DNA of 64,000 nt from Desulfitobacterium dehalogenans ATCC 51507 (GCF_000243155.2 NC_018017.1:1302001-1366000), one strand, 5' to 3'. Counted from the stretch's first letter, positions 23,840 through 35,418 are shown. Made by a program: numbers and translations. The notes: a model not told the origin generated them from the letters alone.

Positions 23840-25633
23840 ATGAACACAGAAGCTAAAAAACAGGTTTTTATCTGTGCGGGCACAGGCTGTCTCTCTTCAG
23901 GAGCCAATAAAATCATTGATTTAATGAACGTAGAGATAAAACGTCAAGGGTTGTCTGAGAATGTAGAGCTCATCGCCACAGGTTGCCGTGGTTTTTGTGA
24001 GCAAGGGCCAACTTTGGTCGTAGAGCCTGCTCAGAGATTTTACAGAAGAATTCAACCGGAAGATATTCCGGAGCTTGTTGAGAAAGAATTAGGTCAAGGG
24101 GAGAAGGTGGAGCGCCTTTTCTATGTGGATCCTCTGTCAGGAGAACCGGCTTTAAGCTATGAGGACATTAGTTTCTTTGCCAAGCAAACCCGTATCGCTC
24201 TTAAAAATTGTGGATTTATCGATCCTACTAAGCTTGAGGATTATCTTGCTCATGGAGGTTATGAAGGTTTAAAGAAAGCCCTCACTATGGACCCCGAGGC
24301 AATTATCGAGGAAGTCAAGGGAGCCGGCTTACGTGGCCGGGGAGGAGCCGGTTTCTTAACTGGTCTGAAATGGAGCTTATGTAAAGCTACTCCATCAGAT
24401 AAAAAATATGTGATTTGTAACGCCGATGAAGGAGATCCGGGTGCGTTTATGGATCGCGGTCTTCTCGAGGGAGATCCTCATGCCGTCATTGAGGGAATGT
24501 TGATTGGCGCCTATGCTATTGGTGCAGATGAGGGCTATGTTTACTGTCGTGCAGAGTACCCCTTGGCTATCAAGAATCTGCAAATTGCCATGAAACAGGC
24601 TGAAGAAGCAGGATTCTTAGGTGATAACATCTTAGGTACGCAATTTAGTTTCCATTTGAAAATCAACGCTGGAGCCGGAGCCTTTGTTTGCGGTGAGGAA
24701 ACGGCTTTGATGGCATCTATCGAAGGAAAAAGAGGTATGCCTCGAGTGCGGCCTCCTTTCCCAGCTCAAAGCGGGCTATGGGGTAAGCCTACCAACATCA
24801 ATAATGTTGAGACTTGGTCCAACATACCTCATATCTTAAAAAATGGAGCCCAATGGTATGCTCAGTACGGAACGGAAAAGAGCAAAGGCACAAAGATTTT
24901 TGCTCTAACTGGTAAGGTTAACAACACTGGATTAGTTGAAGTTCCTATGGGAATGCCTTTAAGAGATATTATTTTCGATATCGGCGGCGGTATTAAAGAC
25001 GGTAAGAAGTTCAAAGCGGTGCAAATCGGCGGCCCTTCAGGAGGATGCCTGCCGGAAGATATGTTGGATCTCCCTGTGGATTATGACACCCTAACCCGGG
25101 CTGGTGCTATGGTGGGTTCCGGTGGTTTGGTTATCATGGATGAAACCACTTGTATGGTGGATATTGCCCGCTTTTTCCTGAACTTTTCCCAGAGCGAATC
25201 CTGCGGAAAATGTACCCCCTGCCGTGAAGGGAATAAACGGATGTGGGAGATTCTCGACCGCATCACCCGTGGTGAAGGCAGGGAGGAGGATATTGAGAAA
25301 CTGGAAACCCTGGCCTATACAGTTAAAGAAACCTCCCTGTGCGGTTTAGGTCAAAACGCGCCTAACCCTATCCTGGCCACCTTAAAATATTTCCGGGAAG
25401 AATTTGAGGAGCATATCCACGCTAAAAAATGCCGGGCCGGAGTTTGCAGTGACCTCCTGACCTACGAGATTGATGCGGAAAAATGCAAAAAATGCGGACT
25501 GTGTGCTAAAAATTGCCCAGCTAACTGTATCAGTGGAAATAAAAATACCCCCTATGTTATTGATGGGGAAAGGTGTATCCGCTGCGGAAGCTGTATGGAT
25601 ACCTGTAAATTTGGCGCGGTTATCCGGGCCTAG
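23840..25633 (+). CDS. HymB/NuoF-type NAD(H)/FMN subunit with C-terminal ferredoxin
   Basis: 597 aa. Domains in order: thioredoxin-like [2Fe-2S] (about 1-95, CAGTGCLSSG and GCRGFCEQG); NuoF core with the FMN motif GLRGRGGAGFLTGLKWSL near 150-170, NADH site ICNADEGDPGAFMDR and GAGAFVCGEETALMASIEG; [4Fe-4S] site ESCGKCTPCREG near 450; and a C-terminal 2[4Fe-4S] ferredoxin (CKKCGLCAKNCPANC, CIRCGSCMDTCKFGA). This five-domain form is that of HydB/HymB, used in NAD(P)- and ferredoxin-coupled, often bifurcating, hydrogenases and formate dehydrogenases. It is 11 bases downstream of hymA. Confidence 0.95.
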   Translation: MNTEAKKQVFICAGTGCLSSGANKIIDLMNVEIKRQGLSENVELIATGCRGFCEQGPTLVVEPAQRFYRRIQPEDIPELVEKELGQGEKVERLFYVDPLSGEPALSYEDISFFAKQTRIALKNCGFIDPTKLEDYLAHGGYEGLKKALTMDPEAIIEEVKGAGLRGRGGAGFLTGLKWSLCKATPSDKKYVICNADEGDPGAFMDRGLLEGDPHAVIEGMLIGAYAIGADEGYVYCRAEYPLAIKNLQIAMKQAEEAGFLGDNILGTQFSFHLKINAGAGAFVCGEETALMASIEGKRGMPRVRPPFPAQSGLWGKPTNINNVETWSNIPHILKNGAQWYAQYGTEKSKGTKIFALTGKVNNTGLVEVPMGMPLRDIIFDIGGGIKDGKKFKAVQIGGPSGGCLPEDMLDLPVDYDTLTRAGAMVGSGGLVIMDETTCMVDIARFFLNFSQSESCGKCTPCREGNKRMWEILDRITRGEGREEDIEKLETLAYTVKETSLCGLGQNAPNPILATLKYFREEFEEHIHAKKCRAGVCSDLLTYEIDAEKCKKCGLCAKNCPANCISGNKNTPYVIDGERCIRCGSCMDTCKFGAVIRA

Positions 25634-25651
25634 AAGAAAGGGGTGGATTTG

Positions 25652-28345
25652 GTGGAATGGCTGAATTTAACCATTGATGGAAAAGAAGTTGTGGTGCCCA
25701 AAGGAAGCACGGTCCTGGAAGCATGCCGGATGCACGATATTCCGGTTCCAACCCTTTGTCAGGATCCGGAGCTCACTAATGCCGGGGCATGCCGTCTCTG
25801 TATTGTGGAGATTGAAGGAATGCGCAATTTGCCGCCTTCTTGTGTGACCCAAGTGACCCAGGGTATGATTGTTAAAACTCAGACACCGAAGGTACGCAAG
25901 TCCCGCAAGGTGATCCTTGAGCTCTTAGTGGCGAACCATCCATTGGATTGTATGACCTGTCAAAAGATGGGGGATTGCTCCCTTGCTCAATATGCCTATG
26001 AATACGGTGTATCCGGTGAAGACTACCGAGGGGAACGGCGTGAACACCCCCTTGATGACAGCAACCCCTTTATTCTAAGAGATCCGAATAAATGCATCCT
26101 CTGCGGTAAATGTGTGCGGGCTTGCGAAGAGATTCAGGGACGAAGCGTATTGGATTTCTTTAAGCGGGGCTTTGACGCCCAGGTGGGACCGGCTTTTGAT
26201 ATTCCTTATAGTGAATCGGAATGTGTTTTCTGCGGATCCTGTGTTTCGGTCTGCCCGGTGGGGGCATTGGTGGAGAAAAAGATGGTTGGCCAGGCTCGGG
26301 CCTGGAACATCGAAAAAGTACAGACCACCTGTCCTTTCTGCGGTACAGGCTGCAACTTTGACTTAAATGTCAGCAATGGCAAAGTGATTGGGGTAACTTC
26401 AAATCCGGAGGCACCGGTGAACGGCAAAGCCCTCTGTGTCAAGGGCCGTTTCGGTATGGACTTGATCCATAGTCCTCAGCGCCTGACGACTCCGTTGATT
26501 AAAAAGGATGGCGAATTCGTCCCGGCAGGCTGGGATGAAGCTCTTGATTTGATTGCCACAAAGTTCGGTGAGATCAAAGAGCAATATGGACCAGATTCTT
26601 TTGCAGCCCTCAGTTCGGCTCGTTGTACCAATGAAGAAAATTACCTGATGCAAAAATTCATGCGCGCGGTGATCGGAACGAATAATGTGGATCACTGCGC
26701 ACGTACCTGACACGCTCCCACTGTGGCAGGTCTTGCCACTTCATTTGGCTCAGGAGCGATGACCAATTCCATCAATGAAATCCCCAATGCGGAAGTCATG
26801 TTTGTAATCGGCTCCAATACCACGGAAGCTCATCCGATTATCGGTACCAAGATGAAACAAGCACTGGCTCGGGGAGCCAAGCTCATCGTAGCTGATCCAC
26901 GGGAGATCGAGCTGGCCAGGGATGCTCATGTCTGGATGAGATTGAAGCCGGGCACAGATATTCCCCTGATCAATGGGATTATGAATATCATTTTGGAGAA
27001 CGGCTGGGAGGATCGTGCCTTTATTGAGGAACGGACCGAAGGCTATGAACAACTACGGGAAAATCTCAAGAAATTCCCGCCGGAAGAAGTCAGCAAAATC
27101 ACTGGAGTTCCCGTAGAGCTAATGGTGGAAGCTGCCCGTCTCTACACCGGTGTGGAACGTGCTCAGATTTTCTACACCCTGGGAATCACGGAGCATGTCT
27201 GTGGCACAGATAATGTTATGTCCCTGGCCAATCTGGCCATGCTCACTGGAAATATCGGGAAGGAAAGCTCCGGAGTCAACCCGTTGAGGGGTCAGAACAA
27301 TGTGCAGGGAGCCTGCGATATGGGGGCTCTGCCTAATGTTTACACCGGTTACCAGAGTGTTACCAACCCGTCGGTGCGGGCTAAGTTTGAAGAGTCCTGG
27401 GGAGCTTCCCTTAATCCCAACCAGGGCTTCATGATTCCGGATATGTTTGATTCAGCGGTTAAGAAGGAATTGCGGGCTATGTATATCATGGGCGAAGACC
27501 CTGTGCTAACCGACGCCGACGCCAATCACGTGCGTAAAGGCCTGGAGGCTCTGGATTTCCTGGTTGTTCAGAACATCTTTATGTCTGAGACCGCCGAACT
27601 GGCTGATGTCATTTTGCCGGGCGCCAGCTTTGCGGAAAAGGACGGCACGTTCACGAATACCGAGCGTCGGGTGCAGAGGGTTAATCGGGCGATTAAGCCG
27701 ATCGCCGCTGCGAAGGCTGACTGGGAAATCATTTGTGAGCTCGCCAACCGGATGGGGTATCCGATGGCTTACCAGTCTCCCGCGGAGATCATGCAGGAAA
27801 TTGCCGCGCTGACGCCGCAATATGCCGGCATCACCTATGAACGTCTGGGCAGGAAGGGATTGCAATGGCCGGTTCCCCATGCCGATCATCCGGGAACGAA
27901 GTTCCTGCACGAAGGGAAATTTACCCGTGGCAAAGGCTTATTCGCGGCGATTGAGCATCAACTGCCGGATGAGCTGCCTGATGAAGAGTATCCATTCCTG
28001 CTGACCACAGGCCGCAAGCTGCAGCATTACAATATCTCCACTCGTTTCTCAGCTGCGTTGGATGAGCATGCACCTGAGGAATTGGCTGAACTTAATCCTA
28101 AGGATGCCCGACGGTTGGGAATTCAGGACGGTGAGAATGTTAAAGTAGTTTCCCGCCGCGGTGAGGTAGTGACCAAGGTCTGGGTAACTGAAAGGGTCCC
28201 GCCTGGAGTGCTCTTTATGACCCTGCATTATAGGGAGTCACCGACGAATGTCTTAACCAACGGAGCGTATGATAAAGTAACTAAGACCTACGAATATAAG
28301 GTCTGCGGTGTGCGGGTGGAACCTCTGGTGCAATCTGCACAATAA
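25652..28345 (+). CDS. fdhA: Formate dehydrogenase catalytic subunit, selenocysteine at in-frame TGA
   Basis: 897 aa read through the TGA at 26708-26710 (Sec353 from the GTG at 25652; AAAGGGG is the ribosome site, and GTG 25643 and TTG 25649 are alternatives). The N-terminus is NuoG-like: [2Fe-2S] (CQDPELTNAGACRLC), a His/Cys cluster region (LDCMTCQKMGDCSLAQ), and 2[4Fe-4S] (CILCGKCVRACEE, CVFCGSCVSVCPVGA). Then the Mo/W-bisMGD catalytic part: [4Fe-4S] CPFCGTGCNFDLNV, and the active site CART-U-HAPTVAGL, matching E. coli FdhF CARV-U-HGPSVAGL. A molybdopterin dinucleotide-binding domain ends the protein. With HymA and HymB it should form a soluble NAD(P)-dependent, possibly bifurcating, CO2/formate enzyme feeding the Wood-Ljungdahl pathway. 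Confidence 0.96.
26708..26758 (+). promoter_or_regulatory. Bacterial SECIS element for Sec insertion
   Basis: Directly after the UGA a 6-bp stem GTGGCA/TGCCAC (26723-26728, 26734-26739) carries the loop GGTCT, the same loop as in the E. coli fdhF SECIS. A second stem CGCTCC/GGAGCG (26713-26718, 26753-26758) closes it at the base. It would bind SelB to decode UGA as selenocysteine. Confidence 0.9.
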
Positions 28346-28354
28346 AGGAAACTT

Positions 28355-28475
28355 GCTTCAGGTGGAGTTTCGACTCCATCTGAAGCGTAGTTGACTTATC
28401 CTCTGTGAGGATAGGAATAGGGGAGTGTCCAAGCTTTGTCTAATATGCATAGCTTGCGGCACTCTCCCTTTTTTA
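28355..28475 (+). terminator. Double hairpin terminator of the fdh operon
   Basis: A 14-bp stem with one G-U pair and TTCG loop (28355-28368, 28373-28386) without U tract is followed by a second hairpin (28421-28427 and CAAGCT/AGCTTG at 28430-28435, 28451-28456, closing with CTCCC at 28464-28468) and a T run at 28469-28474. Confidence 0.75.
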
Positions 28476-28612
28476 TTTCAGAAAAAACAGCTTGGTATTA
28501 ACTAGCTATTAGGGTGGAAAGTAAAAGTTCTTTTATGGGAAGGGCTTATCTGTGTTACAATAAAGCAAAAGACAAAAGTCTGATCATTGATAGATATAGG
28601 GAGACATACCAT

Positions 28613-29239
28613 ATGGATGCTAATAATGGAGAAACCCTTTTGCCGATAACCGGAATTATCCTGGCCGGTGGGAAAAGCTCTCGCATGGGTCGCAACAAGG
28701 CTTTTATTGAATGGGCTGGGGTCCCACTCATTGAGCATACCTTAGCTATCTTTAGTACGGTCTTTGCTGAAGTGATGATTAGCAGCAATCATCCGGAGCT
28801 CTATGCTAAATATGGAGTTAAAGTGATCAAAGATAATTATCTGGACCATGGGCCCTTAGGAGGGTTAGAAGCATGCTTGCGGGAAGCTCGTTATGATTAT
28901 GCCTTTTTTGCCGCTTGCGATATGCCTTTTTTGAGTGTAGAAGTGATTCGATTTATGGCCGGGAAAATTGAAGGGGAGGTTGATATCTTAATCCCTGAGC
29001 TTGATGGCGAAATTCAACCCCTCCATGCTTTTTATCACAAAAACTGTCTTCCCATAATTGAAGACAGTTTAAAGGCGAAGCATCTTAAACTGGCAGTATT
29101 TATTCGGCAAAACAACAGGGTACGTCATATGAGGGAGAAGGATTTCATTAATTTTCCAAACATACGTCTTTGTTTCAGTAATATGAATACACCTCAAGAA
29201 TACCTAACCCTGCAACAGCATAATCTTCATAATACTTGA
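28613..29239 (+). CDS. mobA: Molybdenum cofactor guanylyltransferase MobA
   Basis: 208 aa from the ATG at 28613 (AGGGAGA upstream). GT-A-type nucleotidyltransferase: GIILAGGKSSRMGRNKAFIEWAGVPLIEHTL near the N-terminus is the MobA signature (LAGGxSxRMGxxK), then DHGPLGGLEACL and FFAACDMPFLS with the metal-binding Asp. It attaches GMP to molybdopterin to give bis-MGD, the cofactor needed by FdhA encoded just upstream. Confidence 0.95.
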   Translation: MDANNGETLLPITGIILAGGKSSRMGRNKAFIEWAGVPLIEHTLAIFSTVFAEVMISSNHPELYAKYGVKVIKDNYLDHGPLGGLEACLREARYDYAFFAACDMPFLSVEVIRFMAGKIEGEVDILIPELDGEIQPLHAFYHKNCLPIIEDSLKAKHLKLAVFIRQNNRVRHMREKDFINFPNIRLCFSNMNTPQEYLTLQQHNLHNT

Positions 29240-29422
29240 CAATAATGTAGACATTCTTTATCGTATTTAAAGGAAACTATAAAAAGCGGCTATTTTATCA
29301 GGAATTTATTAAGATTTGTTAATAAAGATTAAGAAATATTATTATTAGAACTCTTTTTGCAATCTCCAAAATAGTGTATACTACAATTAGTTACATTCTT
29401 TAATAATTATTCACAGCCGTAG

Positions 29423-29556
29423 TATAATGAGTAATAGAATACGTTTTGTGCTCCGAAGCTGGAAACCTAAAGTGAGCTATGGTTTACCAGTCGTGCATTC
29501 TGCACCGGGTATTATTGGAAACAGTAATGCCTCCCATTTGGAAAGGAGTCTGTAGG
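29423..29556 (+). promoter_or_regulatory. Molybdenum cofactor (Moco) riboswitch with promoter -10
   Basis: TATAAT at 29423-29428 is followed by the aptamer from about 29447. Conserved pieces are CTCCGA at the 5' side, GGAAACAGTAATGCCTCCC, and TTGGAAAGGAG at the 3' side (29540-29548), the hallmark of the Moco RNA motif. It lies 90 bases before moaA, where this motif usually occurs. The upstream 200 bases (29240-29444) are AT-rich without visible genes. Confidence 0.9.
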
Positions 29557-29564
29557 GTATAGGG

Positions 29565-29604
29565 GAACTCCCCGGTTTTACAGACCGTGGGAGTTCTTTG
29601 TTTT
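29565..29604 (+). terminator. Moco riboswitch expression platform (terminator/antiterminator)
   Basis: Terminator stem GAACTCCC/GGGAGTTC (29565-29572, 29589-29596) with TTTGTTTT. A competing stem GTCTGTA/TACAGAC (29549-29555, 29579-29585) starts at the aptamer's 3' edge and spans the left terminator arm, so both cannot form in full. Confidence 0.8.
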
Positions 29605-29637
29605 GTGGAATAATGAACGTGAAGGTGGGGGAAATCT

Positions 29638-30609
29638 ATGCAAGATCAATATCGACGCCAGATCGAATACCTGAGGATTTCCATTACAGATCGCTGCAAT
29701 TTACGTTGCAAGTATTGCATGCCTCCTGAAGGAGTTCAATGGATTCCCCATGAGTCTATCTTGACCTATGAAGAAATATCACGTGTCATGCGGATTAGTA
29801 CCTCCTTAGGATTTAGACGGTTTCGCATAACCGGCGGGGAGCCCTTAATTCGATCCGGAATTCTGGAATTTTTACAGAATGCTTCCCAAATTTCAGGGGT
29901 GGAGGATCTGATGCTTACCACCAATGGGATACTTCTTCCAGACATGGCAGAAGACCTAAAGAAGGCGGGAGTTAATCGAGTTAATATAAGCCTGGATACC
30001 TTCGATGAAGATAAGTTTCGAGAGCTCACCCGTGGTGGGGATATTAAGAAAGTCTTTCAAGGGATACACCGCTCCCTCGAAGTAGGGTTACATCCGGTTA
30101 AACTCAACGTAGTGGTTGTTCGTGATTTCAATAGCCATGAACTGCCACGTTTTATGGAATTAGCCCATGACTATCCCGTTCATGTTCGCTTTATCGAATT
30201 GATGCCCATCGGAATCAGTTCGGATAAACGCAGTGATTTTGTATCCATCGATGAGATGAAAGCAATATTGGGCTTAGAGGGCCTTAAAGCTACTCGTGAC
30301 ATTCGAGGAGGAGGGCCTGCTGAATATATCACTTCGGAGGGATTTAAAGGTAGTGTGGGCTTTATCAGCGCTATCAGCAAACATTTTTGCAGCACCTGCA
30401 ACCGTATTCGCTTAACTCCCGATGGTAAGCTGCGCCTATGTTTACACAGTTCCAATGAAGTGGATTTTCGTGAAGTGCTTCGCTCCAACAAGAGTGATGA
30501 TGAGGTCAGGGATGTTTTTGCCCAAGCGATTTGGAATAAGCCGGCTGAACATCATATGAATGATCAGGCTTGGCAGGATCAACGGATTATGTCCCAGATT
30601 GGAGGATAA
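29638..30609 (+). CDS. moaA: GTP 3',8-cyclase MoaA
   Basis: 323 aa radical SAM enzyme, first step of molybdopterin synthesis. N-terminal [4Fe-4S] motif [14 protein letters not shown] near 20-33, GGEPLIR, and the C-terminal second cluster [20 protein letters not shown] near 250-270. The protein ends in a double glycine (SQIGG), the conserved catalytic tail of MoaA. It opens moaA-moaC-MOSC-mog under the Moco riboswitch. Confidence 0.97.
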   Translation: MQDQYRRQIEYLRISITDRCNLRCKYCMPPEGVQWIPHESILTYEEISRVMRISTSLGFRRFRITGGEPLIRSGILEFLQNASQISGVEDLMLTTNGILLPDMAEDLKKAGVNRVNISLDTFDEDKFRELTRGGDIKKVFQGIHRSLEVGLHPVKLNVVVVRDFNSHELPRFMELAHDYPVHVRFIELMPIGISSDKRSDFVSIDEMKAILGLEGLKATRDIRGGGPAEYITSEGFKGSVGFISAISKHFCSTCNRIRLTPDGKLRLCLHSSNEVDFREVLRSNKSDDEVRDVFAQAIWNKPAEHHMNDQAWQDQRIMSQIGG

Positions 30610-30611
30610 TT

Positions 30612-31094
30612 ATGGAATTGACACATTTTGATGAAGAAGGCCGGGCACGTATGGTGGATGTCTCGGATAAAGCGGAGACCACTCGAGTGGCTACAGCCCG
30701 GGGTAAGGTAGAGATGCAACCGGAAACTTTAGAGAGAATCCGGTTAGGGCAGATTGCTAAAGGGGATGTATTGGCGGTAGCCCAAGTCGCAGGAATCATG
30801 GCAGCCAAACAAACTTCAAATGTTATTCCTATGTGTCACCCTTTGGCTATTACAGGGGCTAAACTGAATTTTGAAATTGTTCCTCCAGGAACCATAGAAA
30901 TCGAAGGAATCGTCAAGGTCACGGGGAAAACCGGGGTTGAGATGGAAGCTCTTACAGCGGTAAGCGTAGCAGCTTTAACCATCTATGATATGTGCAAAGC
31001 TATCGACAAGACCATGGTCATCGGCGATATCCGGCTCATGGAAAAAACCGGTGGCAAGAGCGGTCATTTTATGCGCGAAGACCATATAAGCTAA
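30612..31094 (+). CDS. moaC: Cyclic pyranopterin monophosphate synthase MoaC
   Basis: 160 aa from the ATG at 30612; the GGAGGATAAT ribosome site overlaps the moaA stop. Signature segments: [37 protein letters not shown] with the catalytic His region, [33 protein letters not shown], and the ending [10 protein letters not shown]. It works directly after MoaA. Confidence 0.97.
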   Translation: MELTHFDEEGRARMVDVSDKAETTRVATARGKVEMQPETLERIRLGQIAKGDVLAVAQVAGIMAAKQTSNVIPMCHPLAITGAKLNFEIVPPGTIEIEGIVKVTGKTGVEMEALTAVSVAALTIYDMCKAIDKTMVIGDIRLMEKTGGKSGHFMREDHIS

Positions 31095-31114
31095 AAGATT
31101 GGGGAGAAAGATGA

Positions 31115-31549
31115 ATGGCGAAAATTATTGCAGTTTGTACAAGTGAGAAAAAGGGGATGCGGAAGAAGAACGTGGGCGAGGGAATCCTGAAGGTTAATTT
31201 TGGTATTGAAGGTGATGCCCATGGGGGAGATTGGCATCGTCAAGTAAGTTTGCTGGCTTTGGAAAGCATTAAGAAGATGCAGGACATGGGGCTTGATGTG
31301 GGACCGGGAGATTTCGCTGAGAACTTAACCACCGAAGGAATTGATCTGGTTAGCCTGCCCCTCGGCACAAAACTGAAGATTGGTGAAACCGGCGTGGGGG
31401 AAGTGACCCAGATCGGTAAAGAGTGTCATACCCGTTGTGCTATTTATTATCAAGCGGGGGATTGTGTTATGCCGAAGGAAGGGATCTTTATCCGTGTTCT
31501 GGAAGGTGGTCCTATTGGGGTGGGAGACACTATTGAGGTGATGGAATAA
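31115..31549 (+). CDS. MOSC-domain protein
   Basis: 144 aa, a stand-alone MOSC (Moco sulfurase C-terminal) domain: EGDAHGGDWHRQVSLLALESI, GDFAENLTTEGIDLVSLPLGTKLKIGE, and the conserved Cys in IGKECHTRCAIYYQAGDC. MOSC domains handle sulfur or Moco transfer. In clostridia such small MOSC proteins regularly sit beside mog, sometimes fused to it. Its stop overlaps the mog start by one base (TAATG). Confidence 0.92.
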   Translation: MAKIIAVCTSEKKGMRKKNVGEGILKVNFGIEGDAHGGDWHRQVSLLALESIKKMQDMGLDVGPGDFAENLTTEGIDLVSLPLGTKLKIGETGVGEVTQIGKECHTRCAIYYQAGDCVMPKEGIFIRVLEGGPIGVGDTIEVME

Positions 31550-32049
31550 TGCTAAGGGTTGGGGTTATAACAGCCAGTGATAAAGGTGCCCAAGGTCAAA
31601 GAGAAGATCTTTCCGGTACTGTTCTCAAGGAATTGGTGAAAGAGATTGACGGCGAAGTCGTTCTCTATGCCATCCTTCCGGATGATCAGGAGCTTTTGGC
31701 TCAAACTATGAAAAAGTGGGTGGATGAAGATGGCTTGGACCTTATTCTGACCACGGGAGGTACAGGCTTCTCCTTACGTGATGTTACCCCAGAGGCCACT
31801 ATCGCCGTTGCGGATCGGATGGTCCCTGGTATTGCTGAAGTAATGCGTTATGAGAGCTATAAAATTACCCCGAAGGCTATGTTGAGTCGAGCGGTAGCCG
31901 CCTTGCGCAAGAAGACCTTAATCATCAATATGCCGGGTTCTCCTAAGGCTTGTAAGGAGTGTTGGGCCGCTCTTGTTCCTGCTCTGCCCCATGGAATTCA
32001 AATCCTCAAAGGCGAAGCCGGCGAGTGCGCTGCTCCTACTCATCAATAG
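31549..32049 (+). CDS. mog: Molybdopterin adenylyltransferase (MogA/MoaB type)
   Basis: 166 aa. MoCF-fold protein: LILTTGGTGFSLRDVTPEAT near 64-83 and IINMPGSPKACKECW near 125-139 are the molybdopterin-binding signatures. It adenylylates molybdopterin before metal insertion. No moeA, moaD or moaE lies in the window, so those steps are encoded elsewhere. Confidence 0.94.
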   Translation: MLRVGVITASDKGAQGQREDLSGTVLKELVKEIDGEVVLYAILPDDQELLAQTMKKWVDEDGLDLILTTGGTGFSLRDVTPEATIAVADRMVPGIAEVMRYESYKITPKAMLSRAVAALRKKTLIINMPGSPKACKECWAALVPALPHGIQILKGEAGECAAPTHQ

Positions 32050-32138
32050 AGATATTCAGCAGAAAATATTTTTTGAGCTTGTCACCCCTGTCCTTTTCCT
32101 GCGTATTCTATAGTAAGCAGAAGTGGAAATGGGGTGAT

Positions 32139-32969
32139 ATGGTTTTGAAAACTATTGCTTTTGTTGATTATGAAAATATATGGACAGGACTATTTGAACA
32201 AGGTTATGAATTAACTCCGGAAATCCTCATGGAATCCATTCAATTGTACGCTAAACGAAACCACTATGTCCTATCCGCTATTTATCTCTATGCTAATTTT
32301 GATCGGGAGGAATTCTGGCGTACCCAGACTTCCTTTGAGAAGACTCATGTATATACGCGTCATGTCTACGGAAAAAGTAATTTCGCCAGCACAGGATTAA
32401 GGCGAAATGCGGCGGATGTGGAGCTCATACTGGAAGCGCAGGAAATCTTGCTTACCCGTACCACGACTTTTGATGTATTTCTCCTTCTAACCGGGGATGG
32501 AGATTTTTTGCCCTTAGTTCGTAAAATAAGAGCCTGGGGAAAAGAAGTTAAGGTCATCGGCGTGGATGGAAGTATACACCATGAGCTGCAACCCTTTAGT
32601 GATTCTGAGGATTTTTTCAGCGAGCTTCTCACTCAGGAGCGGCCACGGGAATATAAAGCAGAAAAGGATCTTGAGCAAGGAATCTTAATCCTGGCTCAGC
32701 TTCAGTCAAGTATGGCGTATGTTGCCTCTACCAAAGCAAGGACCGCTCTTTCGGAGCATCTAGGGGCTACCACATCACAAGTGAAAGACCTTATTCGCCA
32801 TGCTTTAAAAGAGGGGATCCTCTTTGAACAAGAATATGCAGATTCTGGTTTAAAGATCGGTAAAACAAAGATTTATCTTTTAAATCTTGACCATTCTATG
32901 GTTCAAGCTGTTCTGGGTTCAGCAATAGAAGAGATTCGCAAACGCTATGAGAAGCTAGGAGTCCTTTGA
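32139..32969 (+). CDS. NYN-domain (LabA/DUF88) nuclease-like protein with winged-helix tail
   Basis: 276 aa from the ATG at 32139 (GGGGTGAT upstream; the longer open frame overlaps mog). Residues about 3-150 form a NYN/PIN-like domain: IAFVDYENIW with the first Asp, GLRRNAADVELILEAQEIL, VFLLLTGDGDFLPLVRKIRAWGKEVKVIGV with the DGD pair. This fold is expected to cut RNA. The C-terminal about 190-270 (ILILAQLQSSMAYVASTKARTALSEHLGATTSQVKDLIRHALKEGIL) looks like an OST-HTH/LOTUS-type or winged-helix RNA-binding domain. Target unknown. Confidence 0.82.
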   Translation: MVLKTIAFVDYENIWTGLFEQGYELTPEILMESIQLYAKRNHYVLSAIYLYANFDREEFWRTQTSFEKTHVYTRHVYGKSNFASTGLRRNAADVELILEAQEILLTRTTTFDVFLLLTGDGDFLPLVRKIRAWGKEVKVIGVDGSIHHELQPFSDSEDFFSELLTQERPREYKAEKDLEQGILILAQLQSSMAYVASTKARTALSEHLGATTSQVKDLIRHALKEGILFEQEYADSGLKIGKTKIYLLNLDHSMVQAVLGSAIEEIRKRYEKLGVL

Positions 32970-33010
32970 TGATTTTCTGTGTGAAAAGGTATGGGATAAT
33001 GAAGCAATAG

Positions 33011-33054
33011 AAAAAGGGATATCTGGCTTTGAGGGGGCGGATATCCCTTTTTCT
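33011..33054 (+). terminator. Terminator after the NYN gene
   Basis: A 13-bp perfect stem (33011-33023, 33040-33052) with A/T flanks, usable in both directions. The remaining DNA from 33055 to the CIRCE element is AT-rich with no gene seen. Confidence 0.88.
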
Positions 33055-33285
33055 AAAATGAAATTATAGTTTTTTGCCCAAAGAATGAATAAACCCCCCG
33101 GGGACTGGTCAATATAGTGCTTAGTGAATGCAAGTAGAAGCAATGATATTCTGTCAATTTAAGAGTGATGCAATAAGGAGCAGATATAAGGAGAAAATAG
33201 AAGGTTTTCGACTGTAAATCTCTTAAAAATGCAAATGACAGGATTTGATTTCTTCATCTACCTTGCATATTATTATAGTATGATG

Positions 33286-33312
33286 TTAGCACTCAATAGG
33301 AATGAGTGCTAA
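33286..33312 (+). promoter_or_regulatory. CIRCE element (HrcA operator) of groESL
   Basis: A perfect CIRCE: TTAGCACTC (33286-33294), nine bases, GAGTGCTAA (33304-33312), 46 bases before the groES ATG. HrcA repressor binds here; heat shock relieves it. hrcA itself is not in the window. Confidence 0.98.
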
Positions 33313-33357
33313 CAATAGCAAAATAATATTTTAGTTCTTAAGGAGGGACTTTCTTCA

Positions 33358-33642
33358 ATGAACATTAAGCCTCTAGGTGACAGGGTAGTCATTAAAGCAC
33401 TCCCTATGGAAGAAAAGACAAAAAGCGGAATCATCATGCCGGATACGGCTAAGGAAAAACCTCAAGAAGGTGAAGTCGTTGCAGTAGGACCTGGAAAAGT
33501 GGAAAAGGGAGAGCGCATTGCCCTCGATGTTAAAGTGGGTGACCGCGTGATTTATTCCAAATATGCTGGTACTGAAGTAAAGTATGATGGTCAAGAGTAT
33601 CTCATTCTTAAGGAAACTGACATTTTAGCGGTTATTGGCTAG
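33358..33642 (+). CDS. groES: Co-chaperonin GroES
   Basis: 94 aa. Start [24 protein letters not shown], the mobile loop ([21 protein letters not shown]), roof hairpin and [33 protein letters not shown] end. It caps the GroEL ring. AAGGAGG precedes the ATG; groEL follows after 99 bases in the same CIRCE-controlled transcript. Confidence 0.98.
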   Translation: MNIKPLGDRVVIKALPMEEKTKSGIIMPDTAKEKPQEGEVVAVGPGKVEKGERIALDVKVGDRVIYSKYAGTEVKYDGQEYLILKETDILAVIG

Positions 33643-33687
33643 GACATACTCTTTGCTTATCTACTTAGGAAACTTGACATTGCATAA

Positions 33688-35379
<1,692 letters not shown>

Positions 35380-35418
35380 GCTTAAGAAACCCAAAAGCGT
35401 AACATAATTAAGTAAAGA

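Noticed and set aside
25652-28345. Apparent premature stop splitting fdhA into two genes
   Set aside because: The TGA sits exactly at the known Sec site (CART-U-HAP) and is followed by a SECIS hairpin with the expected GGTCT loop.
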